Shown here in pieces: positions 1 through 8,449 of a stretch of DNA of 64,000 nt. Below the pieces are notes generated by a model. The model had not been told where the DNA came from and searched no databases. It saw nothing but the letters and a program-made list of their open reading frames with translations. The stretch spans positions 2,574,407-2,638,406 of the forward strand of contig NZ_NCSS01000006.1 in the NCBI RefSeq assembly GCF_002088935.1, in the 5' to 3' direction. Source of the stretch: Henriciella litoralis. GTDB taxonomy: Bacteria > Pseudomonadota > Alphaproteobacteria > Caulobacterales > Hyphomonadaceae. The position numbers and the translations under genes are program-made. Numbering within the stretch: the stretch's first letter is position 1; every line of letters starts with the position of its first letter.

Positions 1-1
1 G

Positions 2-235
2 TCGGGCGAAACGATCTTTGACGACCAGATGAGGCACGCCCGGATTACGCGCGATGACCTTTACGCAAAGCTGCGCGAAGCAAATGTCACCAGCTTCGAT
101 CAGGTCCACGCTGTGATTGCAGAGACGACGGGCGACATTTCGGTTCTGCACGGCGGGCCGTCCGACACGCTTGATCCGGATCTTTTGAAAAATGTGATCG
201 CGGCAGACCGGTTTATCCCTCGCAAAGCGGGTTGA
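2..235 (+). CDS. DUF421 (YetF-type) membrane protein, C-terminal fragment
   Basis: The window opens inside this gene. The frame is open from base 2 and reads SGETIFDDQMRHARITRDDL, so the first internal ATG is not the true start. About 77 residues remain. The 'ITRDDLYAKLREANVTSFDQVHAVIAETTGDISVLHG' type of tail is characteristic of the soluble C-terminal domain of DUF421/YetF proteins, in which two or three membrane helices precede a small alpha/beta domain. The molecular role of the family is poorly defined. The membrane part would lie upstream of the window. Identification rests on recalled family sequence, so confidence is moderate. Confidence 0.7.
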   Translation, partial: SGETIFDDQMRHARITRDDLYAKLREANVTSFDQVHAVIAETTGDISVLHGGPSDTLDPDLLKNVIAADRFIPRKAG

Positions 236-292
236 CGCCGCTCGCCTGCTCTGGTCCCTGATCGCAGTTCTACACGTTCAGGATTGTACCGC

Positions 293-1189
293 ATGACGAG
301 ACGCATCGACATTGTTGAAGTTGGCCCCCGCGACGGCCTTCAGAACGACCCGGCCAATCTGTCGACAGACCAGAAGCTTGAATTCATCTCGCGCCTTGAG
401 GCGTGCGGCGTCAAAAGAATGGAGTCAGGCAGCTTTGTTTCACCCAAGGCTGTCCCGAAAATGGCAGATTCGGGTGAGGTCTTTCGCGGCCTCGATCGCA
501 GTCTCAAAACCCGTCACATCGCCCTCGCGCTGAATGAAAAAGGCGTTCGCCGCTCAATCGATGCAGGCGCTGACGAGATCAATTTCGTGCTTGTGGCCGG
601 CGAGGCTTTCGGCAAGCGTAATCAGGGCATGACCCCATCAGAAAGCGGTGACATGCTGATGCAATGCGCGCCGCTGATGCTCGAGGCGGGCATCCCGTTT
701 ACCGCAACGATTTCCGTTGCCTTCGGGGACCCGTTTGGCGGCGAGGTCGATCCAGCCGTCGTGGCCAATCTCGCCGCCAGGGCCCAGCGCGCAGGCGCCG
801 GCGAAGTCGCGCTTGGTGACACAATCGGTGTCGCGACACCCTGGCAAGTGAAATCCCTGATCGAGCAGGTCCGCATGGAAGCGCCTGACGTTTTTCTGCG
901 CATGCACTTCCATGACACGCGCGGCGCTGCGCTCGCCAATATTGCCGCTTCCATTGAAGAAGGTGTCGATGTGATCGATGCGAGCTGCGGCGGGATTGGC
1001 GGGTGCCCTTTCGCGCCAGCGGCGACCGGCAATGTCGCGACAGAAGACGTGGTCTACATGCTCGAACGGGCCGGTTTCGACACCGGGCTTGATTTGGGCA
1101 AGCTGATCGAGACCGCCAAATGGCTCGAAACAGTGCTCGGGCATCCGGTCAGCTCCAGCCTCAGCAAGGCAGGTGGTTTCCCGGCCTAA
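293..1189 (+). CDS. hydroxymethylglutaryl-CoA lyase
   Basis: This 298-residue TIM-barrel enzyme cleaves 3-hydroxy-3-methylglutaryl-CoA into acetyl-CoA and acetoacetate, the last step of leucine degradation. The N-terminus shows VGPRDGLQND, which carries the catalytic Arg-Asp pair and a metal ligand. MHFHDTRG matches the metal-binding His region. Near residue 235 the sequence GGIGGCPFAPAATGN holds the signature cysteine of HMG-CoA lyases. Length agrees with bacterial members (about 300). ATG 293 was chosen over an in-frame TTG at 284 because the family starts just before the RIDIVEVGPRDGL strand. An SDR gene follows about 100 bases downstream in the same direction. The other leucine-degradation genes are not in the window. 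Confidence 0.93.
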   Translation: MTRRIDIVEVGPRDGLQNDPANLSTDQKLEFISRLEACGVKRMESGSFVSPKAVPKMADSGEVFRGLDRSLKTRHIALALNEKGVRRSIDAGADEINFVLVAGEAFGKRNQGMTPSESGDMLMQCAPLMLEAGIPFTATISVAFGDPFGGEVDPAVVANLAARAQRAGAGEVALGDTIGVATPWQVKSLIEQVRMEAPDVFLRMHFHDTRGAALANIAASIEEGVDVIDASCGGIGGCPFAPAATGNVATEDVVYMLERAGFDTGLDLGKLIETAKWLETVLGHPVSSSLSKAGGFPA

Positions 1190-1289
1190 AGCGGCCCGCG
1201 CTACCGCGGCGTCAGACTTGCACCTCTGTCCATCATGACCGCATCCTTTCCGAAACCGCACATCAGCTGAAGGTATCAGGGAGCATGCC

Positions 1290-2084
1290 ATGACCAAGAA
1301 ATTCGCTGGAAAAATTGTCTGTATAACCGGCGCCGCCAAAGGCATCGGCCGTCAGGCCGCGATCAGCTTCGCCGCAGAAGGCGCGTCTATCGTTGCAACG
1401 GACATCGAGACGGATCTCGGCAACTCGCTGGTCGAGGAAATTACCGGGTCCGGCGGCAAGGCGCGCTTCATTGAGCATGACGTGACTTCCGAAGACGCCT
1501 GGAAAAGCGTTATGGCCTCAATCGAAGAAACCGAAGGCAGACTGGACGTCCTCATCAACAATGCAGGCATCGGCATGACAGGCCTCGCGCATGAAACCGA
1601 GCTATCGGTTTGGCGTAAGATGATGGCGATCAATGTCGACGGTGTCTTCCTCGGCGTGAAGCACGCCCTTCCCATGATGAAAGCAGCCGGCCAGGGCAAT
1701 ATTATCAATGTCTCCTCCATTGCCGGTATCCGCTCGACCGCAAACTTCTCCTGCTATTGCGCCACCAAGGCAGCCGTTCGCAGCTTTACCAAATCGGTCG
1801 CGCTGGAATGCGCAGAGGCCAAAGACGGCATTCGCGTCAACTCGATCCATCCGGGCATCATCTCGACAGCGATCTGGGACACGCTAATCGGCACAAGCGA
1901 GGCCAAGGACAGCAATATGCCGCGCGACGAGACGCTATCGGGTATGACAGCTGAGGCTGTGCCCATCGGGCGGACAGGCTCCATTCAGGAGATCGTCAAC
2001 GGCATGCTGTTTCTCGCCTCTGACGAGAGCAGCTATATGACGGGCGCGGAGCTTGTGATCGACGGCGGCGCGACAGCGGGTTGA
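1290..2084 (+). CDS. SDR-family NAD(P)-dependent oxidoreductase
   Basis: A classical short-chain dehydrogenase of 264 residues. It has the TGAAKGIG cofactor loop, an acidic residue after beta-2 (ATDIE) favouring NAD(H), the NNAG motif, the catalytic Ser in NVSSIAG, a YCATK Tyr-x-x-x-Lys pair, and a C-terminal GAELVIDGG. The overall pattern resembles the cyclohexanol dehydrogenase / 3-alpha(20-beta)-hydroxysteroid dehydrogenase group, but the substrate cannot be read from sequence. It lies downstream of HMG-CoA lyase and converges with the cupin gene, with a single base between the two stops. Confidence 0.85.
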   Translation: MTKKFAGKIVCITGAAKGIGRQAAISFAAEGASIVATDIETDLGNSLVEEITGSGGKARFIEHDVTSEDAWKSVMASIEETEGRLDVLINNAGIGMTGLAHETELSVWRKMMAINVDGVFLGVKHALPMMKAAGQGNIINVSSIAGIRSTANFSCYCATKAAVRSFTKSVALECAEAKDGIRVNSIHPGIISTAIWDTLIGTSEAKDSNMPRDETLSGMTAEAVPIGRTGSIQEIVNGMLFLASDESSYMTGAELVIDGGATAG

Positions 2085-2085
2085 T

Positions 2086-2525
2086 CTAGACCTCTGGTCG
2101 CCAATTGTCCGGCGCGAGTTCAAACCCGGCAAACTCAAACCCCGGCGCCACGAAGCAGCTGACCAGCGTCCATGCACCGAGGCTTTCGGCTGTCTGCCAG
2201 TGAGATTTCGGAACGACCAGATGTGGGCTTGGCCCGCGCGAAGGTCCGGCCCCAGCATTTGCGCCGCGGCGCCTTTGCCGTCCGGCGGCGACAAGGTCAG
2301 CGATAAAGGCCCGCCTGCATGCCACGCCCAGACCTCGTCAGCATCGACCCGGTGCCAGGCTGAAATCTCGTCGGCTTGCAGAAGATAGTAGATCGTCGTG
2401 CAGGCGGCGCGGCCGTCGCCCTCGCTTCGGTACATCTCTACGAAGTGCCCGCCTTCCGGATGCGGCTTCAGGCCGAGCAGGCGAATGATCTCATTCGCGC
2501 CCAGATCACCGGAAATCGCTGCCAC
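2086..2525 (-). pseudogene. DUF985-type cupin, broken by a -1 frameshift
   Basis: Two overlapping minus-strand frames together make one cupin of about 146 residues. The first (GTG start at 2525, MAAISGDLGANEIIRLLGL ... LSPPDGKG) carries the N-terminal half with HPEGGHF and the TTIYYLL strand. It then runs into unrelated sequence. The second frame resumes with SPHLVVPKSHWQTAESLG and ends FELAPDNWRPEV, exactly as a DUF985 protein should. The switch lies at about 2226-2232, after GPDLRAGQ, and is explained by one missing base. The result is either a recent inactivating deletion or a sequencing error. The GTG lies three bases beyond the gloB stop, so the gene was probably expressed with gloB. DUF985 cupins have no settled biochemical role. 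Confidence 0.75.
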
Positions 2526-2528
2526 AGC

Positions 2529-3290
2529 CTAGAAGCTGTCCTTGCGCGCGCGGATTTCGGCGAATGTCGCCACCGGGTCCCCGGCATGCCCCATGGCAGT
2601 CTGCAAAGCCTCATCATCGGCGCGCAGGAATGGATTGGCTTCCAGCTCACGCGCGATCGTCGTTGGAACGGTCCAGTCGCCGCGCTGGCGTTTCATGTCC
2701 ACTTCCTTGGCATAGGCAGCAAGGGCTGCATTCTCAGGGTCGACCGTCAGCGCGAACCGGGCATTGGCCTGCGTATATTCATGCGCACAATAGATCACCG
2801 TCTCAGGCGGCAGACCCTTGAGGCGCGACAGAGACGACCACATCATGTCCGGGTCGCCCTCAAACACGCGCCCGCAACCAAGCGCAAAGAGTGCGTCGCC
2901 GACGAAGGCAGTGTCCGACTCCGGGATATGGTAGGCGATATGGCCCAGCGTATGTCCGGGCACATCAAGTATATGCACCGTCCGCTCGCCCAGCTTGATC
3001 GTGTCTCCACCAGACAGCGCTTCATCGATACCGGGAATTTTTTCCGCTTCGCCCGCCGGCCCGAAGACCTTGGCACCTGTCGCTTCCTTGATCCTGAGAT
3101 TGCCTCCGGCATGGTCAGGATGCCAGTGCGTGTTCCAGATAGCATCTATCGTCCAGCCGAGACGTTCAGCTTCCGACAGATACTTGTCGCCATCCGGCGT
3201 ATCGATTGCAATCGTGGCGCCGCTGTCCGGATCGTGGACGAGAAACCCGTAATTGTCATTCAGGCAGGGAAACTGGTGTATTTCGATCAT
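2529..3290 (-). CDS. gloB: hydroxyacylglutathione hydrolase (glyoxalase II)
   Basis: Metallo-beta-lactamase-fold thioesterase of 253 residues. It hydrolyses S-D-lactoylglutathione to lactate and glutathione in methylglyoxal detoxification. The signature NTHWHPDHAGG supplies the binuclear metal ligands, followed by DVPGHTLGHIAY, the FVGDALFALGCGRVFEG block and CAHEYTQANARFA, all typical of glyoxalase II. ATG 3290 (MIEIHQFPCLNDNYGF) matches the canonical start; an in-frame upstream ATG would add 12 non-conserved residues. It is divergent from the methyltransferase at 3335 and is followed three bases later by the cupin reading frame. The glutathione synthase gene in this window (58.3 kb) would supply its cofactor. 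Confidence 0.95.
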   Translation of the reverse strand: MIEIHQFPCLNDNYGFLVHDPDSGATIAIDTPDGDKYLSEAERLGWTIDAIWNTHWHPDHAGGNLRIKEATGAKVFGPAGEAEKIPGIDEALSGGDTIKLGERTVHILDVPGHTLGHIAYHIPESDTAFVGDALFALGCGRVFEGDPDMMWSSLSRLKGLPPETVIYCAHEYTQANARFALTVDPENAALAAYAKEVDMKRQRGDWTVPTTIARELEANPFLRADDEALQTAMGHAGDPVATFAEIRARKDSF

Positions 3291-3334
3291 GACCCCATCT
3301 AACACAGACAAAGTAGACTGAGACAAGAGTTTGA

Positions 3335-4102
3335 ATGCGACTGACAGCCCGCGACCTTGAAGACTTCTATGCCAGCCGGCTCGGCGAGACGGCCTGCTAC
3401 CTATTGTTGAAGCGCGTCAATGATCTCTGGGGCGATTGCGCAGGGCGCACAATTCTCGGCATGGGATATGCCCATCCGCTGCTCGCCGGGCTCTCGGCAA
3501 ACGCCAAGGCATGCATGGCCGTCACGCCGCATCACGGCAAAGCCTCTTACTGGTCAGCCACCGATCGCGGCGTTTCGACCTGCCTCGCCGAGGAAGACAG
3601 GCTGCCCTTCGCCGATAACACTTTCGATCGGGTGATCCTTCTGCATGCCGTGGAAGAGGCCGACAGTCCGCGCCAGGTGTTGCGGGAGGCCTGGCGTGTC
3701 CTCGCGCCGGAAGGCCGCGCCCTGATCATGGTCGCAAATCGCAAGGGCCTCTGGTCGCTCGCTGAGAGCAATCCGTTTGGCCATGGCCGTCCGTGGACGC
3801 GCCGCCAGCTCATCGCCTGGCTGAACGACCATCTCTTTCAGGTCACCGCCAGCACGACCGCCGTTCATCCGCCGCCGATCAATTTCGGTCCGCTGATGCA
3901 TATGGCGGATGGCTGGGAGCGGTTCGGCGAGGCGTTAACCCCCGGTCTCGGCGGTGTGGTGCTGGTCGAAGCGGTCAAACGTCTATATGCCCATCCACGG
4001 GGCGGCGCCGGTGCGCCGGTGACCGAAAAGGCGCCCGGGCGCAAAGGTGTGGCACAGTTGCCTAGAAATGAGGCAGACCCGGGATGTGCCGAAAATCTGT
4101 AA
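3335..4102 (+). CDS. class I SAM-dependent methyltransferase next to gloB
   Basis: A 255-residue protein with a Rossmann-type methyltransferase core. The glycine-rich motif I is present in a modified form (TILGMGYAHPLL). Motif-like segments follow: CLAEEDRLPFADNTFDRVILLHAVEEADSPRQVLREAWRVLAPEG, typical of the Methyltransf_11 group. This arrangement, divergent from glyoxalase II, recurs in alphaproteobacteria, but the substrate is unknown to me. Only about 44 bases separate the two start codons, so the promoters probably overlap. The last 30 residues are Pro/Gly/Arg-rich and probably disordered. Confidence 0.8.
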   Translation: MRLTARDLEDFYASRLGETACYLLLKRVNDLWGDCAGRTILGMGYAHPLLAGLSANAKACMAVTPHHGKASYWSATDRGVSTCLAEEDRLPFADNTFDRVILLHAVEEADSPRQVLREAWRVLAPEGRALIMVANRKGLWSLAESNPFGHGRPWTRRQLIAWLNDHLFQVTASTTAVHPPPINFGPLMHMADGWERFGEALTPGLGGVVLVEAVKRLYAHPRGGAGAPVTEKAPGRKGVAQLPRNEADPGCAENL

Positions 4103-4173
4103 TGATGCGTCATTGACCCACCGGGGCACGCACGCTTTGATCTACTTGTTGAACAATGGGAGGCTTTGGGGCC

Positions 4174-4518
4174 ATGAAACTAATCACCGCCATCTTCAAG
4201 CCAAGCCGGCTGGATGCCGTCATCGATGCACTTAGCGAAGCCGGTGTTGCCGGCCTGACAGTGTCTGAAGTTCGCGGCTACGGTCGCCAGCAGGGAAAGA
4301 CGGAAGTGTATCGCGGCGCCGAATACGAAGTCCGCCTCCTGCCGAAGGTAAAAGTCGAAGTTGCCTGCGCAGGCGCCGATATCGATCGCCTTGTCGAAGC
4401 GATTATCGCTGCTGCAAATACCGGCACGATCGGCGACGGCAAAATCTTCGTTTCCGGTCTCGATTCGGTCACCCGCATCCGCACCGGCGAAAAGAATGAG
4501 CAAGCACTGAGCGGCTAA
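4174..4518 (+). CDS. P-II family nitrogen regulator (GlnB/GlnK type)
   Basis: Small trimeric signalling protein (114 residues) that senses ATP/ADP and 2-oxoglutarate. The T-loop GYGRQQGKTEVYRGAEY ends in Tyr51, the residue uridylylated by GlnD. KVKVEV, the TGTIGDGKIF B-loop and the VTRIRTGE C-loop are all present. ATG 4174 (MKLITAIFKP) matches the family start; the six preceding in-frame codons do not. The gene stands alone: a terminator follows at once and neither glnA nor amtB is adjacent. GlnB and GlnK therefore cannot be told apart from context, and I give no symbol. Confidence 0.92.
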   Translation: MKLITAIFKPSRLDAVIDALSEAGVAGLTVSEVRGYGRQQGKTEVYRGAEYEVRLLPKVKVEVACAGADIDRLVEAIIAAANTGTIGDGKIFVSGLDSVTRIRTGEKNEQALSG

Positions 4519-4543
4519 TACTGTCCAGTCTTGTGCTTGTGAG

Positions 4544-4579
4544 AAAGCCGACCGGGGTCAGGGCCTGGTCGGCTTTTTC
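4544..4579. terminator. bidirectional rho-independent terminator between the P-II gene and metW
   Basis: The inverted repeat AAAGCCGACC / GGTCGGCTTT (10-bp arms, 13-base loop) is followed by a T-run on the plus strand and preceded by A's. It can stop transcription from the P-II gene and, read backwards, from metXW. It overlaps the metW stop codon by two bases. Confidence 0.85.
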
Positions 4580-5180
4580 ATTTCCGGCGAAGGTGTAGAA
4601 TCACTTCGTCTGCGCCCCAGTTGAGGCGTGACAATCCACTATTGCGAAACGCGCCCACTTTTCCATTTCCGGCAGCGGCCATCGCGACCACGCAGAGGCC
4701 GAGCGAATCGGCCAGCTCGATCATGTCGCGCGCCGTGGTCGGGTGCAGCGCTTCGCCTGCATGGCGCCAGCCCGGGCCGGGCATCCGTCCTGATTGCAGG
4801 AGTGAGAGGCGTCGCCGCCAAAGTCCGTAATTTCGAAACGAGACGATGACTTCCGGCGCGATACGTGAAAGCTCGCGCAGGACGGCATCCGGCCGTCGCA
4901 TCTGCTGGATCGCATTCGAAAGAATCGCGACATCGAAGCCGTCATCGGGAAAGACTTCCAGATCGCTATCGGCGTCGCCCTGGATGACTGACAGGCCGCG
5001 CGCCAGCGCCAAACCGGCCTGCTTGCTCGACAGTTCCAGCCCTCGCGCTCGCACATTTTTGCGGGCTTGTAGTAGCGCGAGCAGGGCGCCATCGCCGCAG
5101 CCAACGTCCAGCACGCGTGCGCCTTCGCCGACACACTTCACGATGGCCTCATGGTCTGAACGCCTGGCCTCGGTCGTCAT
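4578..5180 (-). CDS. metW: methionine biosynthesis protein MetW
   Basis: A 200-residue SAM-binding-fold protein that partners MetX in many proteobacteria; it is thought to activate MetX by complex formation. RVLDVGCGDGALLALL is motif I. QQMRRPDAVLRELSRIAPEVIVSFRNYGLWRRRLSLLQSGRMP and TTARDMIELADSLG are the hallmark MetW blocks. Its ATG overlaps the metX stop (ATGA), so translation is coupled. The order metX-metW is the conserved one. No homocysteine synthase is adjacent. Confidence 0.93.
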   Translation of the reverse strand: MTTEARRSDHEAIVKCVGEGARVLDVGCGDGALLALLQARKNVRARGLELSSKQAGLALARGLSVIQGDADSDLEVFPDDGFDVAILSNAIQQMRRPDAVLRELSRIAPEVIVSFRNYGLWRRRLSLLQSGRMPGPGWRHAGEALHPTTARDMIELADSLGLCVVAMAAAGNGKVGAFRNSGLSRLNWGADEVILHLRRK

Positions 5181-6316
5181 CAGATGCCCCGCCGTTCCGC
5201 ACTTGCCGACAGGAAACCGGCGAGCGCATTTTCATAGAGGGGTTCTTCCAGCAGGAAGGCGTCGTGACCCTTGTCTGTCTCGATGTCGAGATAGCTGACT
5301 TCCGCGCCCGCTGCGGCCAGGGCGCGCGTAATCTCTCTGTTCGCTTCGGGCGGATAATGCCAGTCAGAAGAAAAAGAGAAGAGGCAGAACCGGACCGTCG
5401 TGTCCTTGAACACATCCGCCAGTCGGCCTTCCTGGCGTGAGGCGAGATCGAAATAGTCCATCGCCCGGGTGACGTAGAGATACGAATTGGCGTCAAACCG
5501 GTCGACGAAGGAATTGCCCTGATAGCGCAGATAGGATTCGACCTGGAAATCAGCGTCGAAGCTGAAGCTCGCCGTCTCGCGGTTCTGAAGTCCCCGGTCG
5601 AATTTCCGCTTCAGGGCGCTTTCAGACACATAGGTGATGTGCGCGGCCATCCGCGCAATCGCGAGACCGCGGCCGGGCCGCCGTCCTTCGGCAAGATAGT
5701 TGCCTTCGCACCAGTCCGGGTCCGCCATGATGGCCTGACGTCCGACTTCGTAGAAGGCGATGTTCTGTGCTGAATGGCTGGCGCAGGTCGCGATCGGAAC
5801 GGATGTAAACACCTGCTCTGGTGCCTGAACCGCCCATTCCAGGGCCTGCATACCGCCCATTGAGCCGCCGATGATGGAGAACAGGCTCTCAACACCGAGG
5901 GCGGCGATGAAGGCCCGTTGAGCCCGCACCATGTCGCCAATCGTGATGACCGGAAACCGTGTGCCCCATGGCTTGCCGTCTGGCGCGGTCGAGGCCGGGC
6001 CAGTCGTGCCCATGCATCCGCCCAGCACGTTGGTCGCGATAATGTGAAAGCGGTTGGTGTCTATCGGTTTGCCGGGGCCGATCATTCTTGCCCACCAGGC
6101 CGGCCGGCCTGTGATCGTATTTTCCGAGCCGGCAAACTGGTCTCCGGTCAGCGCATGGCAAATCAGAATGACGTTAGACCGGTCGGCATTAATCTCGCCC
6201 CAGCTTTCATACGCAATCTGCACAGCGTCCAGCTGCTCGCCGCAATCAAGCGGTAGCGGCTCAGGCAGGGTCAGGGAGCGCACCTGCGAAAGGGGTTTGC
6301 GGTTCGTATCCGGCAT
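5180..6316 (-). CDS. metX: homoserine O-acyltransferase MetX
   Basis: Alpha/beta-hydrolase acyltransferase of 378 residues that activates homoserine for methionine synthesis. Seen are CHALTGDQF, the nucleophile elbow GGSMGG (Ser152), an acid in FSSDWHYPP and the catalytic His in DKGHDAFLLE. Family-typical N-terminal SLTLPEPLPLDCGEQLD supports ATG 6316. The name usually implies acetyl-CoA as donor, but proteobacterial MetX proteins with a MetW partner can be succinyltransferases; donor specificity cannot be fixed by eye. The 130-base leader shared with the divergent hydrolase gene shows no recognisable SAM riboswitch. Confidence 0.93.
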   Translation of the reverse strand: MPDTNRKPLSQVRSLTLPEPLPLDCGEQLDAVQIAYESWGEINADRSNVILICHALTGDQFAGSENTITGRPAWWARMIGPGKPIDTNRFHIIATNVLGGCMGTTGPASTAPDGKPWGTRFPVITIGDMVRAQRAFIAALGVESLFSIIGGSMGGMQALEWAVQAPEQVFTSVPIATCASHSAQNIAFYEVGRQAIMADPDWCEGNYLAEGRRPGRGLAIARMAAHITYVSESALKRKFDRGLQNRETASFSFDADFQVESYLRYQGNSFVDRFDANSYLYVTRAMDYFDLASRQEGRLADVFKDTTVRFCLFSFSSDWHYPPEANREITRALAAAGAEVSYLDIETDKGHDAFLLEEPLYENALAGFLSASAERRGI

Positions 6317-6446
6317 CGCTGCTCAGGTGTCCGTCCGCGCCGTCGAAGTCAAGAAATTTGGCGCGCCAGCGCACGCACATATGGAACATGCAAGCCATGC
6401 GAGCATTCATTGAAGGCAAGAAGAATTCTACACGAAAGGGAAAAGA

Positions 6447-7268
6447 ATGCCCTATATTCAAGGCGCAAACGACACCAACATCTTTGTCAAAGACTGGGGT
6501 GAAGGTCGCCCGCTTGTCCTGGTGCACGGCTGGCCGCTTAATGCTAACAGCTGGGAATACCAGGCGGTGAAGATTGCCGAAGCGGGCTACCGGGTCGTTG
6601 CCTATGACCGGCGCGGTTTTGGCCGCTCGGAACAGCCATGGGACGGCTATGATTACGACACCATGTCAGATGACCTCGCAGCCGTTATCAAACAGCTCGG
6701 TCTGAAAGATGCGACGATTGCCGGCTTCTCCATGGGCGGTGGCGAGATCGCCAAATACATGTCGCGCCATGACGGCAAACATGTGAAGCAGGCCGCCCTC
6801 ATTTCTTCCATCGCACCCTACATGCTGCAGACCGGCGACAATCCCGATGGCGCGCCTGCAAGTGTGTTTGCGGGTATGAAGGAAGGTCTGCGCAAGGACC
6901 GTCAGGACTTTCTGAAAAACTTCTTCAATGATTTCTACGGGCAGGGCACCGAGGCTGGCGGCGTCTCAGATGCCGTCCTGCACTGGACCTGGGCCATGGC
7001 GATGCTGGCAAGCCCGAAGGCTACGCTCGACTGTGTTGATGCGTTCGGCAAGACCGATCTGCGTCCAGACATGGCGGCCTTTGATGTGCCCACGCTCGTC
7101 ATTCACGGCACTGGCGACCAGACTGTGCCAATCGATCCGACGGCCCGTGCCGCTGCCAAGCTGATCAAGGACGCAACCCTCAAGGAATATGATGGCGCTC
7201 CGCATGGTTTGACGGCAACGCATGCCGATCAGCTGACCAATGATCTGTTGGCCTTCCTCAAAGGCTAG
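6447..7268 (+). CDS. alpha/beta hydrolase, non-haem chloroperoxidase/arylesterase type
   Basis: A 273-residue serine hydrolase of the cofactor-free haloperoxidase group. It shows the oxyanion HGWPLN, YDRRGFGRSEQPW, nucleophile Ser in GFSMGGGE, catalytic Asp in HGTGDQTVP and His in GAPHGL. Family members hydrolyse esters and perhydrolyse small carboxylic acids; halogenation is a side reaction, and the natural substrate is unknown. No signal peptide, so cytoplasmic. GAAAGGGAAAAGA just before the ATG is a good ribosome-binding site. Divergent from metX with no functional link evident. Confidence 0.85.
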   Translation: MPYIQGANDTNIFVKDWGEGRPLVLVHGWPLNANSWEYQAVKIAEAGYRVVAYDRRGFGRSEQPWDGYDYDTMSDDLAAVIKQLGLKDATIAGFSMGGGEIAKYMSRHDGKHVKQAALISSIAPYMLQTGDNPDGAPASVFAGMKEGLRKDRQDFLKNFFNDFYGQGTEAGGVSDAVLHWTWAMAMLASPKATLDCVDAFGKTDLRPDMAAFDVPTLVIHGTGDQTVPIDPTARAAAKLIKDATLKEYDGAPHGLTATHADQLTNDLLAFLKG

Positions 7269-7364
7269 ACAAATTCGGCCATTCACGGCCCGGCATTCAC
7301 ATCACTTCCCTTGATTTCTGCGTCATCCTTGGCCACGAGGATCATCGAAACAGGGAGCAAGTGA

Positions 7365-8447
7365 ATGACCGGGCCAAAGCCGCTTTCCAACATTCTCGAA
7401 ATCACGCCGTATAAGGGAGGGCAAAAGCTCGACCATGGCTGGAAACTATCGTCGAACGAAAACCCGCTCGGCAGCAGTCCCGCCGCGCAGGCAGCGCTGG
7501 CTGACATGGCCAAGCAGCTGGAAATTTATCCTGACGGGTCAGCGTTTGAGCTTCGCAAGGCCATCGGTCAGAAATACGGTATCGACCCGGACCGCCTCGT
7601 CTGCGGGGCTGGCTCCGATGAAATCTTCCAGCTGCTCGGCCGCGCCTATCTGCAGCCCGGTGACGAAATCCTCCAGTCCGCGCATGGCTTTCTGGTCTAT
7701 CGCCTCGTGGCGCAGCAATCGGGCGCCAAGTGCATCAGCGCGCCGGAGAAGGATCTGTGCGCCGATGTCGACGCCATGCTTGAGCGCGTGACGGACAAGA
7801 CCAAGATCGTCTTCCTCGCAAACCCGAACAATCCAACCGGCAGCTACATCCCCTATGATGAGGTCAAACGTCTTCATAAGGGCCTGCGCGAGGATATCCT
7901 GCTCGTGCTTGACGGTGCCTACGCCGAGTACGTTCAGGCTAATGATTATTCCGCCGGCATGGAATTGGCGGGCGAAGAGGCCAACGTGCTTGTCACGCGT
8001 ACCTTCTCGAAAATCCATGGACTGGCCGGGCTGCGGCTTGGATGGGCTTATGGTCCCGAAAGCGTCATCGACGCCATTCACCGCGTGCGTGGACCGTTCA
8101 ATGTGACGTCCGTCGCGCAGGTCGCTGGCATCGCAGCGCTCAGTGATGATGGGTTTGTGTCCCGCTCGGTTGAGCATAACAATTCAGAGCTCGATCGGAT
8201 CAAACCGGCCCTCGAAGGCATGGGCTACAAGGTCTATCCGAGCGTCGGCAACTTCCTGCTCATCCAGTTTGAAGACCGTGACGGCAAACGCGCCGATGAC
8301 GCAGATGCGTTCCTGCGCCAGCGCGGCATCGTCATTCGCGACATGAAAGCCTACGGCCTGCCAGACTGCATGCGCCTGTCAATTGGCACGAAAGAGGCCA
8401 ATGACGACGTGCTGGACGCTTTCGACGCTTTCGCAAAGGCTGACTAA
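7365..8447 (+). CDS. hisC: histidinol-phosphate / aromatic aminotransferase
   Basis: PLP-dependent fold-type I aminotransferase of 360 residues. SSNENPLG near the N-terminus, NPNNPTG, DGAYAEY, and the PLP lysine in TFSKIHGLAGLRLGW (Lys216) define the HisC family. A GGGAGCAAGTGA ribosome-binding region precedes ATG 7365. It is followed two bases later by the prephenate dehydrogenase gene. In alphaproteobacteria this pairing often means that the enzyme serves tyrosine/phenylalanine synthesis (4-hydroxyphenylpyruvate or prephenate as substrate) as well as, or instead of, histidine synthesis. Confidence 0.9.
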   Translation: MTGPKPLSNILEITPYKGGQKLDHGWKLSSNENPLGSSPAAQAALADMAKQLEIYPDGSAFELRKAIGQKYGIDPDRLVCGAGSDEIFQLLGRAYLQPGDEILQSAHGFLVYRLVAQQSGAKCISAPEKDLCADVDAMLERVTDKTKIVFLANPNNPTGSYIPYDEVKRLHKGLREDILLVLDGAYAEYVQANDYSAGMELAGEEANVLVTRTFSKIHGLAGLRLGWAYGPESVIDAIHRVRGPFNVTSVAQVAGIAALSDDGFVSRSVEHNNSELDRIKPALEGMGYKVYPSVGNFLLIQFEDRDGKRADDADAFLRQRGIVIRDMKAYGLPDCMRLSIGTKEANDDVLDAFDAFAKAD

Positions 8448-8449
8448 TC

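Noticed and set aside
2376..3302. Plus-strand frame opposite gloB
   Set aside because: Shadow of gloB; the metallo-hydrolase motifs are on the minus strand.
4050..4062. Sigma-54 promoter-like TGGCAC..TTGC upstream of the P-II gene
   Set aside because: The GG-to-GC spacing is seven bases where ten are required, and the motif lies inside the methyltransferase gene.
6317..6446. SAM-II riboswitch upstream of metX
   Set aside because: The leader is short and I find no match to the conserved SAM-II pseudoknot sequence.
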